Shown one piece after another: positions 44,044-54,332 of a stretch of DNA of 64,000 nt. The stretch lies in the NCBI GenBank assembly GCA_009801085.1, contig VNWV01000001.1, forward strand, positions 3,472,001 through 3,536,000. The letters are read 5' to 3'. The DNA comes from Lasiodiplodia sp. COLG20. Taxonomy: Eukaryota > Ascomycota > Dothideomycetes > Botryosphaeriales > Botryosphaeriaceae. The stretch's first letter is position 1. Each line of letters opens with the position of its first letter. The translations under genes were made by a program, and so were the position numbers. The notes below the pieces were generated by a model. The model searched no databases. It was not told the origin of the DNA and saw nothing but the letters and a program-made list of their open reading frames with translations.

Positions 44044-45639
44044 GTGCATCCATACGCAGTTACCAATTCCGACGTCGCCGTCTCCAATCAGGGCTTGCTG
44101 CTCATTTCGATCTCATCGGTCATCATCGCTTTCGGCAACCATTCTCATTTGCCGCCCCCGCCGTCTTTCCCATTCTTCCGTCCTGAAAGCGCGACGCGCG
44201 AACGGTCGTCCCCATCTCCCGAGAGCGAGTCTCTCGCATCGACCCCCAGGCTGCCAGTATCTGTCGCTGGAGTAAAGCGCCGTCGCCCAACGGGAGCTGC
44301 ACGTACTGGCACCACTTTGGCAGCGCGTCCCCGCCCTGCCGATGATGATGAGGACGATGAGGATGATAACGACAACGACGATGACGACGAAGTTCCGGAG
44401 GAACCCCGGCTGCAGCGCAGGCGCAGTGCAGGCAACCCATCCCCAACCACCTCGCCACCAGATGACGATGCTAGGCAGCGACAGCGGCTTAATGGCATAT
44501 TAGGGCTGCCCGGGGATGTCATGTTTGCCCTGGACTTCGACATGGACCGGCTGCCGTTTCCGCTGGCGGTCATGGTGCAGAACATCTACACCATCAAGAC
44601 TGGCCGTCACGTGTTTTTCTACGAGGTGGATTAGGCCTTGTTCTGTGCGTGTGTGTCATGGCTGACCTGGACCACAGGATCAGGAGAAGGGACCCAGAGT
44701 TCCGGAGACGAACTACGATTTTCACTTCCAAACAGATGTTCAGCGCCCGTATTATCCTCCGGCTGTCACTCGCGACGCCTTGCAGAAGATTGTCGAGGTG
44801 GCCCGGGACTGCTCGAATCACAAGCACTGTGTGGCTGATTGGAATGCGCGTGTGCACTCGGCGGTACTGGACCTTGCCCTGCACAACCCAACCTTCGGCG
44901 AACGTATTTGCTTCATGAACTGGTAGGGCTCTTAGAGAAACCGCTTCCATCTCCTTACTGATTGGACACCAGTAACACCGCCCAACTTCAGCCAGAAAGT
45001 CTTGTGCCATCATGGCCGCACCTAACCGAGTATCAGCTGACGTCAAAGATGGCGGACTTCGCCGTCTGTCTACGCTTCGACAAAGATGACGAGCTGGAAG
45101 CCATGCGTGACGTTATAATCGAATCCAAACCTCAAGGCCTGTCCATCAATTAAACATCGCACAACCCGCTCATCGCCGCCCCATCGCCCTTAGCATCTTT
45201 ACGAAGCGTCCCGACCAGACCTGGGATGATGCGCAGCTTCAGATTAGCGTCTGGGTCACCGCTCAACTCAAGCGGCTAAACCAGCTGGTGCAGGGCAAAT
45301 GGGGTAGCGAGTGGCATAAGCACGCGTGCAGCTTTCTTCCGTTTATCATAATCGACGGCCACGAGTGGAGCTTTCTCGCCGCTTCTCTGAATGATATCGG
45401 TCAGACTGTAAGTACACGACTTTTAGCCTGGGGCTAGTTTTAGCCAAGACGTTTACTGACCATCGCTTGACCAGATTATCTGGAGGAAAATTATGTTTAG
45501 CGACACTATGACAGAGTTTGGTGTCCAGCAGATTGTCGCGACCCTGCACTGTATTGCGGTATGGGCGCAGAGAACTTACCGACGTTGGTTCTACGAGTCC
45601 GTGCTTGACATGCCCATGCCCGACGATGGCCACGATTGA
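44044..45639 (+). pseudogene. broken PD-(D/E)XK nuclease-like gene (PDDEXK_12 type)
   Basis: Three exons can be followed: 44044-44625, 44678-44922 and 44973 onward, plus a last exon from about 45477. The first encodes an acidic, basic and Pro-rich low-complexity region (VKRRRP, a long Asp/Glu run). The next give LQKIVEVARDCSNHKHCVAD, WNARVHSAVLDLAL, NTAQLQPESLVPSW, KMADFAVCL, IALSIFTKRP, WDDAQLQISVW and VQQIVATLHCIAVWAQRTYR, the block order of the fungal PDDEXK_12 family. A TAA at 45151-45153 interrupts the frame, and the match then moves to another frame from 45183. The usual E-T-K of the active site reads F-T-K. The gene is therefore both broken and without a catalytic Glu. The true 5' end is unclear. 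Confidence 0.78.
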
Positions 45640-46812
45640 ATGTGAACGGCCGGGCAATTGTCGATAGCTCTCACCTAGACTTGATCAACAACCGTTCCGC
45701 ATCTGGGTGCATTTTGATGTTCGGTTAGAGAGAAATACGTCGTATAGCGAATGAATAGGAGGACTCAATGTTCGAATAGTGCCTATCATTAATTTTTTTT
45801 GTACCTGATTGCAAATCATGCCCTCCTTCGTTTCCCGATGTTCACTTGTTCAAAAGCTTGCAAATTATCAACTTCCGAGAACTGGCTGACCGTTCTTAAT
45901 GTGACGAGCCGCACCCGGAATGACGACTCACGACAGGCGGATGCGACACCATTAATGGGTTGAGATTCCGACGGCGTCCAAGCGCAACTAAACAACTGCT
46001 ACCCCCGAAATGTAAAGCTTGTGCGGCTCTGAAGTGAAACGGCAACTATATCCTCGGCAAACGCATTGTTTATTGGCGTATAGTGCGGCAATTGGAAGGT
46101 TTCTCCGGGAGGTGAGCGCCGCTAAGCAGTGTGTCGTCGCTATTTTCGGTCATAACCACAGAAAGTGAGGCTTATTCATCACCCTGAAGCAGTCTCTCCA
46201 CGGGTAATCCTTCGGAATAGACAAACACCAGATCTGGTAAGTCCGAATCGAGACGCCTTGGACACAAAGGTACCTTTCTTGCTCCTATAATTTAGCTGCC
46301 CTCCCAACTCCAGGATCAGTGCAGCCATCAGCACTTGAAACCCAACACTCGACCTCTTCAAGGTCTCCCCGCACTCACACCTCAAAGCTGATCGAGAAAG
46401 CCGCCCAAACATTCCACCCTGCTCCATATCATCCACAGACAACATCCATTTTGGGGTCTCTAATCTCTGCGCAGCAGGCGCGCCGTGACCTTGCTTCAAA
46501 ACCATTGCCCTCACATCGTAGAGACATTCATTCCGCTTGCCTAGCCTCTTGGAACTACCGTTACCACCCTTCACCCCGTGGATATCACCTTGGCCCTCCA
46601 TCATGCAATGACAACAGTTATACCTCACCTGAAATCACCATCCCCATGCGTTTCGGGGCTGTCACTTTATCCGCTTGAAGTAGCCGACATCACATCCTTC
46701 AAACAAGACATCCGTATCACTGCGATCTTGCAGAATCACGCTCACCATCTTTCTCGAAAGAATCACCCTCGGCCTTTCAATCATTGCCAGCATCAACGCC
46801 CTTGAAAGAATC
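45640..46812. other. intergenic and decayed leader of the T5orf172 gene
   Basis: The first part holds nothing recognisable. From about 46600 the sequence becomes CA/CT-rich with recurring ATCACC and ATCACTC words and reads as protein-like in more than one frame. It resembles the region at 48.4-49.1 kb. Confidence 0.45.
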
Positions 46813-47694
46813 ATGAACTTCTCCTCACTTCTCACGCGAAGGAAATCACTCTCACCTCCAATCTTGAGCAAAACATCATCGCCACTCACTCCAAGTGAAT
46901 TGTCGTTGCAATCCAGCTCTCAGGAATCAACATCGTCATCCACTACGTAGGCATTGACTGCAACTTCATCCACCACATCCTCCACCCCTGCTCTTACTGA
47001 CGCAGCAGAGCATCTAGAAACTCAATCACTCAACATCCGCATCAGTCCCGCCCCGCTGGTAGAAGTGCAGCAGCAGGATCCCCAGCTCCACCAGGCTGCA
47101 GCCACCACCAACGCAAACAACAGCAACCAAGTAAACCCAGAGCCCGAAGAACAAGAGCCAACCCTATCATCCCACCAAGTCCGCCGTCTCGAGCTCGGCC
47201 TCTGCACCAAGCTGCAAGAATGGCTCCGAGGCAAACGCATCCCCGGACGCGTCTACGTGCTCCATTCGCCCTCGCGCCCAGGCCTCGTCAAGATCGGCAT
47301 GGCCACGAGCCCGGATCGGCGCGCGCGGCAGCTGCGCAAGGACTGCAATCTGCGCGACCTCATCGTCGCGCACAAGTCAGTCAGGCTCGACCGTCCGGAC
47401 CGCGTCGAGGCGCTCGCGCACCGCCAGCTGGCGCCGTTCATGCAGGAGATCCGGTGCGACCATGGTAGGGGGCCGACCCAGGTGCACAAGGAGTGGTTTC
47501 GGTGCAGCGTTGAGGTGGCCAAGCGCGTGGTTGATGCTTGGGCGGCGTGGATGAAGAGGGATCCGTATAAGAGTAAGATGCTGAGGCTGCAGTGGAAGGA
47601 CAGGCTTGAGGAATTGAAAGGGAACTCGGAGGAGGAAGTGACGTTTGCGGAAATTTTTGCGAGGCACAAGGAGTGGATGGAGCAGGCTTTGTGA
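46813..47694 (+). CDS. T5orf172 (GIY-YIG-like) domain protein 2
   Basis: The open frame is intact from 46951 to 47694, but it contains no ATG before the domain. An in-frame ATG at 46813 is separated from it by a TAG at 46948-46950. Removing a possible intron 46895-47005 gives 256 aa in frame; otherwise the TAG is a nonsense change and the gene is damaged. The domain has GRVYVL, LVKIG, RRARQLRKDCN, RVEALAH and HKEWFRCSVEVAKRV. It then continues with AWAAWMKRDPY and FARHKEWMEQ, very close to the gene at 33.5 kb. The N-terminal part is Ser/Thr/Gln-rich. A GIY-YIG-like DNA-acting role is inferred from the fold. Confidence 0.72.
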
Positions 47695-47850
47695 CGGCTG
47701 GTCGTTTGATGGCTTGTGAAAGGTGGTGGTAAGGGCAATTGGATGTAAATAATCATACTTGAGCAATTAAAAAAAACGGGGAAGATGGCACGGAAGGGAC
47801 ATATGGCGCTAGATAGAGTGCCTTCATGGGGTTACTTGGCGTCAGGATGG
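46820..47850 (+). repeat. tandem segmental duplication, unit 1
   Basis: This unit includes the gene above and its flanks. Its 3' flank (47797-47850: CATATGGCGCTAGATAGAG and TGCCTTCATGGGGTTAC) matches 49865-49915 (CATATAACGCGAGATAGAT and TGCCTCCATGGAGTTGC). Its leader shares TTGCAATCCAGC and the spacing of nearby words with 48.9-49.0 kb. The repeat distance is about 2.07 kb. Confidence 0.65.
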
Positions 47851-48810
47851 ATGGAGCAGAATTAAAACTATGGATGAGTATCTAGAATTACATAGCCCGC
47901 ATCATTTAAGTAAATCAACAATCGTTCAGAGGTGTATAGAGCTCAGCAGTAGTACTTTAGTCAATTTTCCGGCCGACAATAATGTGCAAAGAATTTGCAA
48001 GAGTACCAGGGATCTCAACAAACCCTTGTGATATCAAACTTAAACGTTTATTGTAATGAAGCGTCTACTCTGCTCTATGAACTGTGCGCCGTTCAATATT
48101 GAGAAACATGAATTACGACAATATGTACGGAATGACCGAAGAGAATAAACGTACGGTAAAAATCTACCAGAACCATATCCTGAACCAATGCACTTAGCCT
48201 GAAATTGGCAGGCACGAAGCAAGATGCTCCAGACCCCAAAGTACTTTCCGTCTTAGCTCACTCTGCCTCTAATTTTCAGGGTCCAAAGTATCCTCAGTAC
48301 GTTGTTGGCAGGTGCGACGGTCAAGAGGGTATTTAGTGCTTTCTTTCGGGTAGCTCAACCAAGTCTCACAACCAACTACAACAGCTGCCCGATCCTCAAA
48401 ACCTCCTCTATCTCTTCTAAAACGTTGTCCGTATCATTTTTGCTGAGCTCTGCACAGCGGGGCCCCGCCGGCAATCTTGCTCCGAGGGCATTGCCCCAGA
48501 ATCACATCCTGAACGCAGCCCGTTCGCTTTCCACCTTGAAGTCACTTCCCTCTCCCTTCACTTTGAGGTCATCACTTCCAATCTTACCACGCAGTCATCA
48601 AGTGGCCACGCTCGTCTGCCGACTCGAGCGTCTCGAGCCCGCCGTCTATTTTGATGCTTCTACCGTTACCGTCCACCACGAAGAGCTCTCCCCTACTGCC
48701 CTGAAGACGGTTCACCTGCCGCCACCTTGTCCCCATCACCGCACCCCGCTGCTCGGAGGAAATCATCCTTATTTCTCTGTCGAAACGCCTCACGCGCTTG
48801 CCGCTGCCTG
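47851..48810. other. spacer between the duplicated units
   Basis: An open frame at 48302-48811 begins at TTG and shows no domain. The first 58 bases of that stretch are a dispersed repeat. The CT-rich part from 48390 resembles the leader upstream of the 47-kb gene. Confidence 0.45.
48301..48358 (+). repeat. 58-base dispersed repeat, copy 1
   Basis: Begins GTTGTTGGCAGGTGCGACGG and ends GTAGCTCAA. It matches 62301-62358 with about seven differences, all transitions, plus two one-base indels. Similarity stops sharply at 48301. Confidence 0.7.
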
Positions 48811-48849
48811 AAAAGGAAAATCTTCGCCTTCCGCCCTTAAAGTATCACC

Positions 48850-49915
48850 ATCATCATCAACGTCGAAGCACTCACGACCGCCCTCAGACTCGCTAAACTC
48901 GCCTTCACCATCCCTGCAAAGGAATCTAGGCGCAACTTTTCCCTCAAAGTAATCATCGGTGCCTCTCACCTTGAATCAGTCACTATTGCAATCCAGCCCG
49001 AAAAGATTTTCACCACCGCCCGCAACCAAGGAGACAATTACGACTTCACCCTCCAGCTCTTCCAGCCAAAGCTTTGCGAACGCAGCTAAGCACTTTGAAA
49101 GAAGACTACACATCCCCTGCGTCCATCCCAACCAGTCAATGAAATAGCAGCAAAGCCAGCCAGGGCATCTTAGGTCTGACAGGCACAAAGACACCGCAAA
49201 CACAAACTATGACGGTGAAGAAACGAGCAAGCCGCACTACCAAGCGCGTGTCTTGTCTGGTGGCGAAGAAGTCGCGTCGATCGCAAACTCGAAAGATCCT
49301 CCCCGAGGCCGAGATGCTCTCATTGGCTATGGACCTCGACAAGCCCAAGAAAATCAAACCCGGCCGCGTGTACGTAGTCTGCAAGCGTGAAACCCCATTT
49401 TACGTCAAGATCGGCTATTCGAACAACCCCGACGTCCGCGTTGAGCAACTGAAGGTGGAATTCTCCATGCCGACGCTTGAAGTCAGGCACGTGTCGAAGG
49501 TAGTAGCTCGGCCCCGCCGTGTTGAGTCATCGGTCCACCTGCACCTGGAGAAGAGACGGGATCCTCTATTGTACCTGCAACCATATAGTGATGAAGAAAA
49601 GGAAAGCAGGGAGTGGTTCCGTGTCTATTGGGAGGACGCGAAGCGTATCGTCGATGACTGGGCTACTTATTACGGTTGAAGAGCAGGCTAGTGGGGGTCA
49701 AAAAGGGAAACCTTGAACCTAAAAGATGGTTTGGTATTTTTGCAAGATAAGCCTTTTAAGGTCATACGGATTATCAGTATGCGGAAAGGTGCGTGGAAAG
49801 GTTTATTAGAGGGTGCACCTAAGCTTGGTCGAGTATTGAAAATTTTGGGGCAGCGGCATTAAAACAACATATAACGCGAGATAGATTGCCTCCATGGAGT
49901 TGCATGGCATCTGAT
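48850..49915 (+). repeat. tandem segmental duplication, unit 2
   Basis: Second unit, holding the 156-aa T5orf172 gene. The leader (48850-49150) is coding-like with no stop over about 90 codons in one frame (for example VTIAIQPEKIF and FTLQLFQPKL), yet this frame is not joined to the gene downstream. It aligns with the leader of unit 1, which carries stops. Confidence 0.6.
49209..49679 (+). CDS. T5orf172 (GIY-YIG-like) domain protein 3, short form
   Basis: One exon gives 156 aa from an ATG. A basic N-terminus (KKRASRTTKR, VAKKSRRSQTRK) that could be a nuclear signal leads into the domain: IKPGRVYVV, YVKIGYSNNPDVRVEQLK, RRVESSVHLHLEKR and REWFRVYWEDAKRIVDDW. The R, E and EWFR positions match the other two copies, but the family tail (MKRDPY / FxxHKxWxEQ) is absent; the protein ends at WATYYG. 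It is the most diverged copy and the partner of the gene at 47 kb in the tandem duplication. Confidence 0.78.
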   Translation: MTVKKRASRTTKRVSCLVAKKSRRSQTRKILPEAEMLSLAMDLDKPKKIKPGRVYVVCKRETPFYVKIGYSNNPDVRVEQLKVEFSMPTLEVRHVSKVVARPRRVESSVHLHLEKRRDPLLYLQPYSDEEKESREWFRVYWEDAKRIVDDWATYYG

Positions 49916-50173
49916 TGCGTGGCATATCAAACAAGGTGGAATAAAGATTCAAGATTTTATAGTCAACATAATTTACATAGACCAAGTCGACCAGCCTTAG
50001 AACGCTACATGGAGGGTATCAACATTGCACTTATCATGTCCATACCGAATAATAATATGAGCATTTTGAAATATACCATTGATATGAGATTCATGTGGGA
50101 ACATCGGATTTGAAAGCCAACTGTAATAATCTGTGTGCTTATTGGCATTGTTGAAAACAGATCGAACGGCACA
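49680..50173. other. convergent 3' intergenic region
   Basis: Contains the end of duplication unit 2 up to about 49915. Nothing else seen. Confidence 0.5.
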
Positions 50174-52548
50174 TCACCACACAGCGTCAAACCGCAATTT
50201 TCCCGTCGTCTGATCCTCCCTGATCCTGTATCTCACACGAGAAAGGTCCGACTCCTTGACAGCATCGGCGAACGCCCCATCATACTCATGCTGCAACGCT
50301 GCCGCTGCCAACTCCGAGCCACCCTTTTCATCCTCGCGCGTCACAATCAGCAGCACCGTGCGTACAAGCACGGTCACAATACCCATTATGGTAACGACGA
50401 CGCCCAAGACGGACGTGCGGCCTCTGATGCTCCAGCCCCATGCCTCGCGGCGGACATTGATCCAGAGCACTGGTTTATCATCCTTGACATTCGGCGGGTC
50501 CAAAGTGTCGGCGTGGTCGCTCGAGAAGGGGACGATGGAGGCGGCCTGGAGCATAATGTATTGCACTGCTCCGAAGAAAGCCAACGAGGGAGCTAGAGCA
50601 TCGGGGGACCTGGGATCGACCACTTTGTTTGCCGATCGCTGCAGCATGCGAACTGCGGTAGAATCGGTGGTGAGTTGGGCGCCGGGGCTAAGGCCCCATA
50701 TGGCCAGGATCCAGTTCGGATCGAAGACCATGGGGAACGTCCTGTCAGTTTCTGGGTCGGGAGGGTCGGGGATCTGGACGTTCTCGAGGTTGGGGATGAT
50801 TGTTGTGGCATCGAACGCGTATTTAGTAAAGCTGTACGACAGCATAAATTCGGCCCACCATACACTGTTGGGGTTGTCGGATGTGGGTCGTGAGAACTCC
50901 ATTACGAGGACATCCTGGGTCTGATCTCCGTCGAAAAGTGGTGGATGTCCAGGAGCAAACAGATTGTCGTAGTCGCACTGATCACCGTCGGGGGCGGTGC
51001 CATTTACAAAACACGCTCCAGATGAGTCGATGGTTCGATTCACCGACCTGTCTGACCAGTACGACCGCACCTTTATTGGCTGAGAGTCTTCGTTTGTGGC
51101 GTTGATTGTGAAGGAGGCTACTGTGTTGGTTTTATTCCATCCGCTCCCGAACCGAAAGCATTTTGAAAAAAGCTGATCTGTGAAGTCCATCGAGTCATAG
51201 CAAAGGATATCGCGGTCGTTGCCGACTGTGGTTGTAGTCAAGTTGCCGGAAAAGCCAAAAGCCCCGACCGCTACGACCGGGCCCATGCGCTGTAGAACGA
51301 GAGAACGGGAACTGTTGTAAGGCGCATACCGCTCGGTATACATAGGATTTGCCGTGGTGTTGCCTCGAACCACGTTGAATAGTCCTTCAAAGTCCTTGGA
51401 GAGTAGGCGCAGAACTTGTCTATTGAGGGACCATGTAACGGTTGACAATGCTTTTGGACTGAAAGTTACGTTAAATATAAAGGGCATTATTCCTTCATAC
51501 AGAACTGGTGAGTCCGGTATCAACTCAAAGAGATCATCCTCAGGATTCTCGTCGACCATTTTGTTGATCTGGACAGCGTTGTTAATTATCAGCGCATCGA
51601 TGTCGTAACGATGATGATTTTGGAAGCAGGTGTAGTTCCGCACGCTGAGCTCTCCTGACGTGCAGTTTGGAATGAGGTTTCCTGCTGGTGGGCTACCGGA
51701 CATGAGCTCGTTGAACTGGATATCCGGAATTTCCGGGGTTTCTAGCCAATGGAGCTCAGGTAGAAGAAGGACAGCGACCGATGGGCCCATGAGATTTGCA
51801 ATTGTGCATATTGAAATAGCCAGTGCCATGAAGAGGTAGAGATATAGTGCATGGAAGCGGCTTCCTGCGTTGCGGTGTCCGTGTGCGTCTCGGGGAGCTG
51901 CGTATAAGCCTGGATCCAAGAGGAAGCGAAGATCTCGAAACTGCAAGTGTGCCAGGAAATAACCTGTGGGAAGTCCTGGAAGATATTAGTCTTACACCGA
52001 CCTATAATAACTTGCTAGGGCTACGGACCTCCTTTTTGCTTGGCAATCGAAGAGGCCACGATGTATAGTAAGCTTCCAGCGATGAAAACATACCACACCT
52101 CGAGGGCTTTTGCAACGAATTGAAGGCCACCAAGTAAATTACGGTTTGCCATATTGTACTTGCCAATCAATGAGTTGGTATTGGTTATGGCAGAATCCCC
52201 CTGGTAGTAGCTCATAACGCCGCAGGGCTCTCTCATACACCATGCCGAACCGCCAATCGCTGTTTCGGTGAAATTGAGATACATGAGGGCTAGCATGGGC
52301 GCCAACCAGAGGAGACCAAAAGTACCTGTGGCGAAGAGGCCCCACGAATGCCGGATGCCTTTGTGCTTTTTCCTGGGCGTTGAGTTCGGATGCGATGCTA
52401 AACCATCTTGACCGAATGTGCCCGGCTGGGGAGATGAGCAGTTTGACGGAGGATTTTGGTTGTATTCGGCTTGGCGTTTCGGCTCTCCTCCATGGCGTTT
52501 CTCAGGATCACCCTGACTGTGGTGTTCCACGCCTGTGCTGTACGGCAT
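50174..52548 (-). CDS. large multi-pass membrane protein, fungal family of unknown function
   Basis: Exons 52548-52029 and 51975-50174 give 773 aa; the donor is GTCCGT, a weak but valid GT site. A hydrophilic N-terminus of about 65 residues precedes membrane segments at GLFATGTFGLLWLAPMLALM, VWYVFIAGSLLYIVASS and LYLYLFMALAISICTIANLM. A long outer loop of about 350 residues follows, with at least eight N-x-S/T sites and paired Cys. Two more segments come near the C-terminus: LAFFGAVQYIMLQAA and VLGVVVTIMGIVTVLVRTVL. This layout is common in ascomycete hypothetical proteins, some labelled formylmethionine deformylase-like without evidence. Plasma-membrane location is expected. Function unknown. 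Confidence 0.82.
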
Positions 52549-54332
52549 AGTCGAATTGCAGACAAGGCCACGAGACTTTCAGGATCAGTGCAGTCAACCA
52601 AAGGCAACGGAGCCTCGGAAAATGGTGATGCAGAAACAATAATTGTGAAAGGAAAGTAGCCGAATGATTGAAGAGCAAGTCAGCGGCGGCGCGATTTAAC
52701 GTGCTGTCGTCGCGGAATGGCCCGACCCAGAACAGCACGCAGTAATCATATGACGGACTAAGAGAGGAAAGCTAGTAGAAAAGAGGCTTGGGCTATGATG
52801 TGAAGAAAGGTACGCGAATCCAACCAAAGAACCGTCTATCATACCATCGGCCGATCTGGATCTTTCCGGTTTCAGCAATTCTCGCGTGGTGCTTTACAAC
52901 ACCTAATCTCCGCTTGCCTTCCGATCTTTTTGTGTAACTGTGTACTGGCAGTTCAGACCTGAGAAAGCTCACAAAGCCATAGATCTCATTATTCATCGCT
53001 GGGCAGCTTTTAACAAGGGACTGAATAAGTGGCTATCAAAGGGGTTGCATAAAAGCGAATGACGTGTCCGTCCCATATATCCTTGTGGCAAAAGAGACCT
53101 AGGCCCTTTGTAAAAACAGGTAGCTCACACCTTTTGTGGTAAGGTGAAGTAGCGCTATACTATCCTCGGTAAAATAAATAGTTGACAAGGCTGGATCGAC
53201 TGTGTTCGCTAGTTGCCCTAGCACCAACCAATATAAGAATAGTCATGGCCGGCCATTCACAACGGCAAGTGCTTCAACCCTGGATCTCTGTTGCGGCAAA
53301 GACTACGATGCACAGCTCACTAGCATCGGACACTTCTTCAGAGCCGGTAAAGAAATGATTGGCTCAATGGGTGTACTTTCAAACAGTTTTTATTATTTCA
53401 GCGCACTCCTACTACTTCAGCCTCTCATCCATTGGCTTTAGTGCCAATAGCTTAGCTGAGACGCCCATGAAAAGCCACGAGTGTTTGCCTTGCTGTCGGA
53501 TTCTATAGATTGCTCCATGCCGTATTATTACCATTTTTGGACGGCTGGGCATGCGTCATACCCTGGGACACGAGCAACGGCCGTCAAGTGACAAATGGAA
53601 CGTGCATGTTTTACTGTAAGAGCACTTCGCTCACAAAATTTCAACAATGGATATCAACAGCTCTTCCTTCAATACACTGCTGAAGTATTGCTCGCCTGCT
53701 GTTCACATGACACCTCAATGAAAAGTTCCTTCCAGAGCACTATCAACCGCACTGCTGTCGCTTTCCTGCTTTTGCTACACGCCCCATCAAAGTGGAATTC
53801 ATCATTCTATGCGATAGATGGGAAAGAATGTCTGGCGAGATGGACACCGCAAAGTTCTTTAGGCTAAGTATGCCCTTGAGTAGTGGTCTAGCTTACCAAG
53901 CTCATGGTAAGGTGCATTTGGTAAGTCCAGATTACCAGGGCGCAAGCGACGCTACCCATCTTCAGCTCAATTAACACGCCCACGAGGGCTGATAATCAGG
54001 CTTGTCATCAATTTAGGATTATTAAACCGGCTTAGAAGCTGCATGCTTGGCACTTGATAAGCCGCAAACCCCTGTTATAAGCCCAGCCAAGAGTAAACTG
54101 TGCAGGAGACAGCAGAGCATAACACGGGAAGAAAGCTGACACGCATTATCTTTAAACCTAAAGCGGGACAGAAAGGTCGTGAATAGCGGAATCAGTATTC
54201 TGATGACCAGGGAAGTTTCGGCCACTCTGAATCTCTACTGTCCATCTCATGGTCTATAAATATAAAGCGCACACGGCTCCATACCGTTACCTGTGAACCC
54301 AGAGCTCCCAGCCTGCAACCCAATAGCCAGTC
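52549..54332. other. gene-poor stretch with MDR promoter
   Basis: No supported gene. A TATAAATA element at 54255-54262 lies about 75 bases before the next ATG. Confidence 0.5.
54255..54262 (+). promoter_or_regulatory. probable TATA box of the MDR gene
   Basis: TATAAATA, followed at once by a second TATAAAG, at normal core-promoter distance. Confidence 0.5.

Noticed and set aside
44145..44585. 146-aa Ser-rich minus-strand frame
   Set aside because: Antisense of the Asp/Glu-rich exon of the PD-(D/E)XK relic; the Ser run is simply the complement of the GAT/GAC repeats.
48302..48811. 169-aa plus-strand open frame
   Set aside because: It starts at TTG inside the dispersed 58-base repeat and shows no domain; more likely decayed leader sequence.
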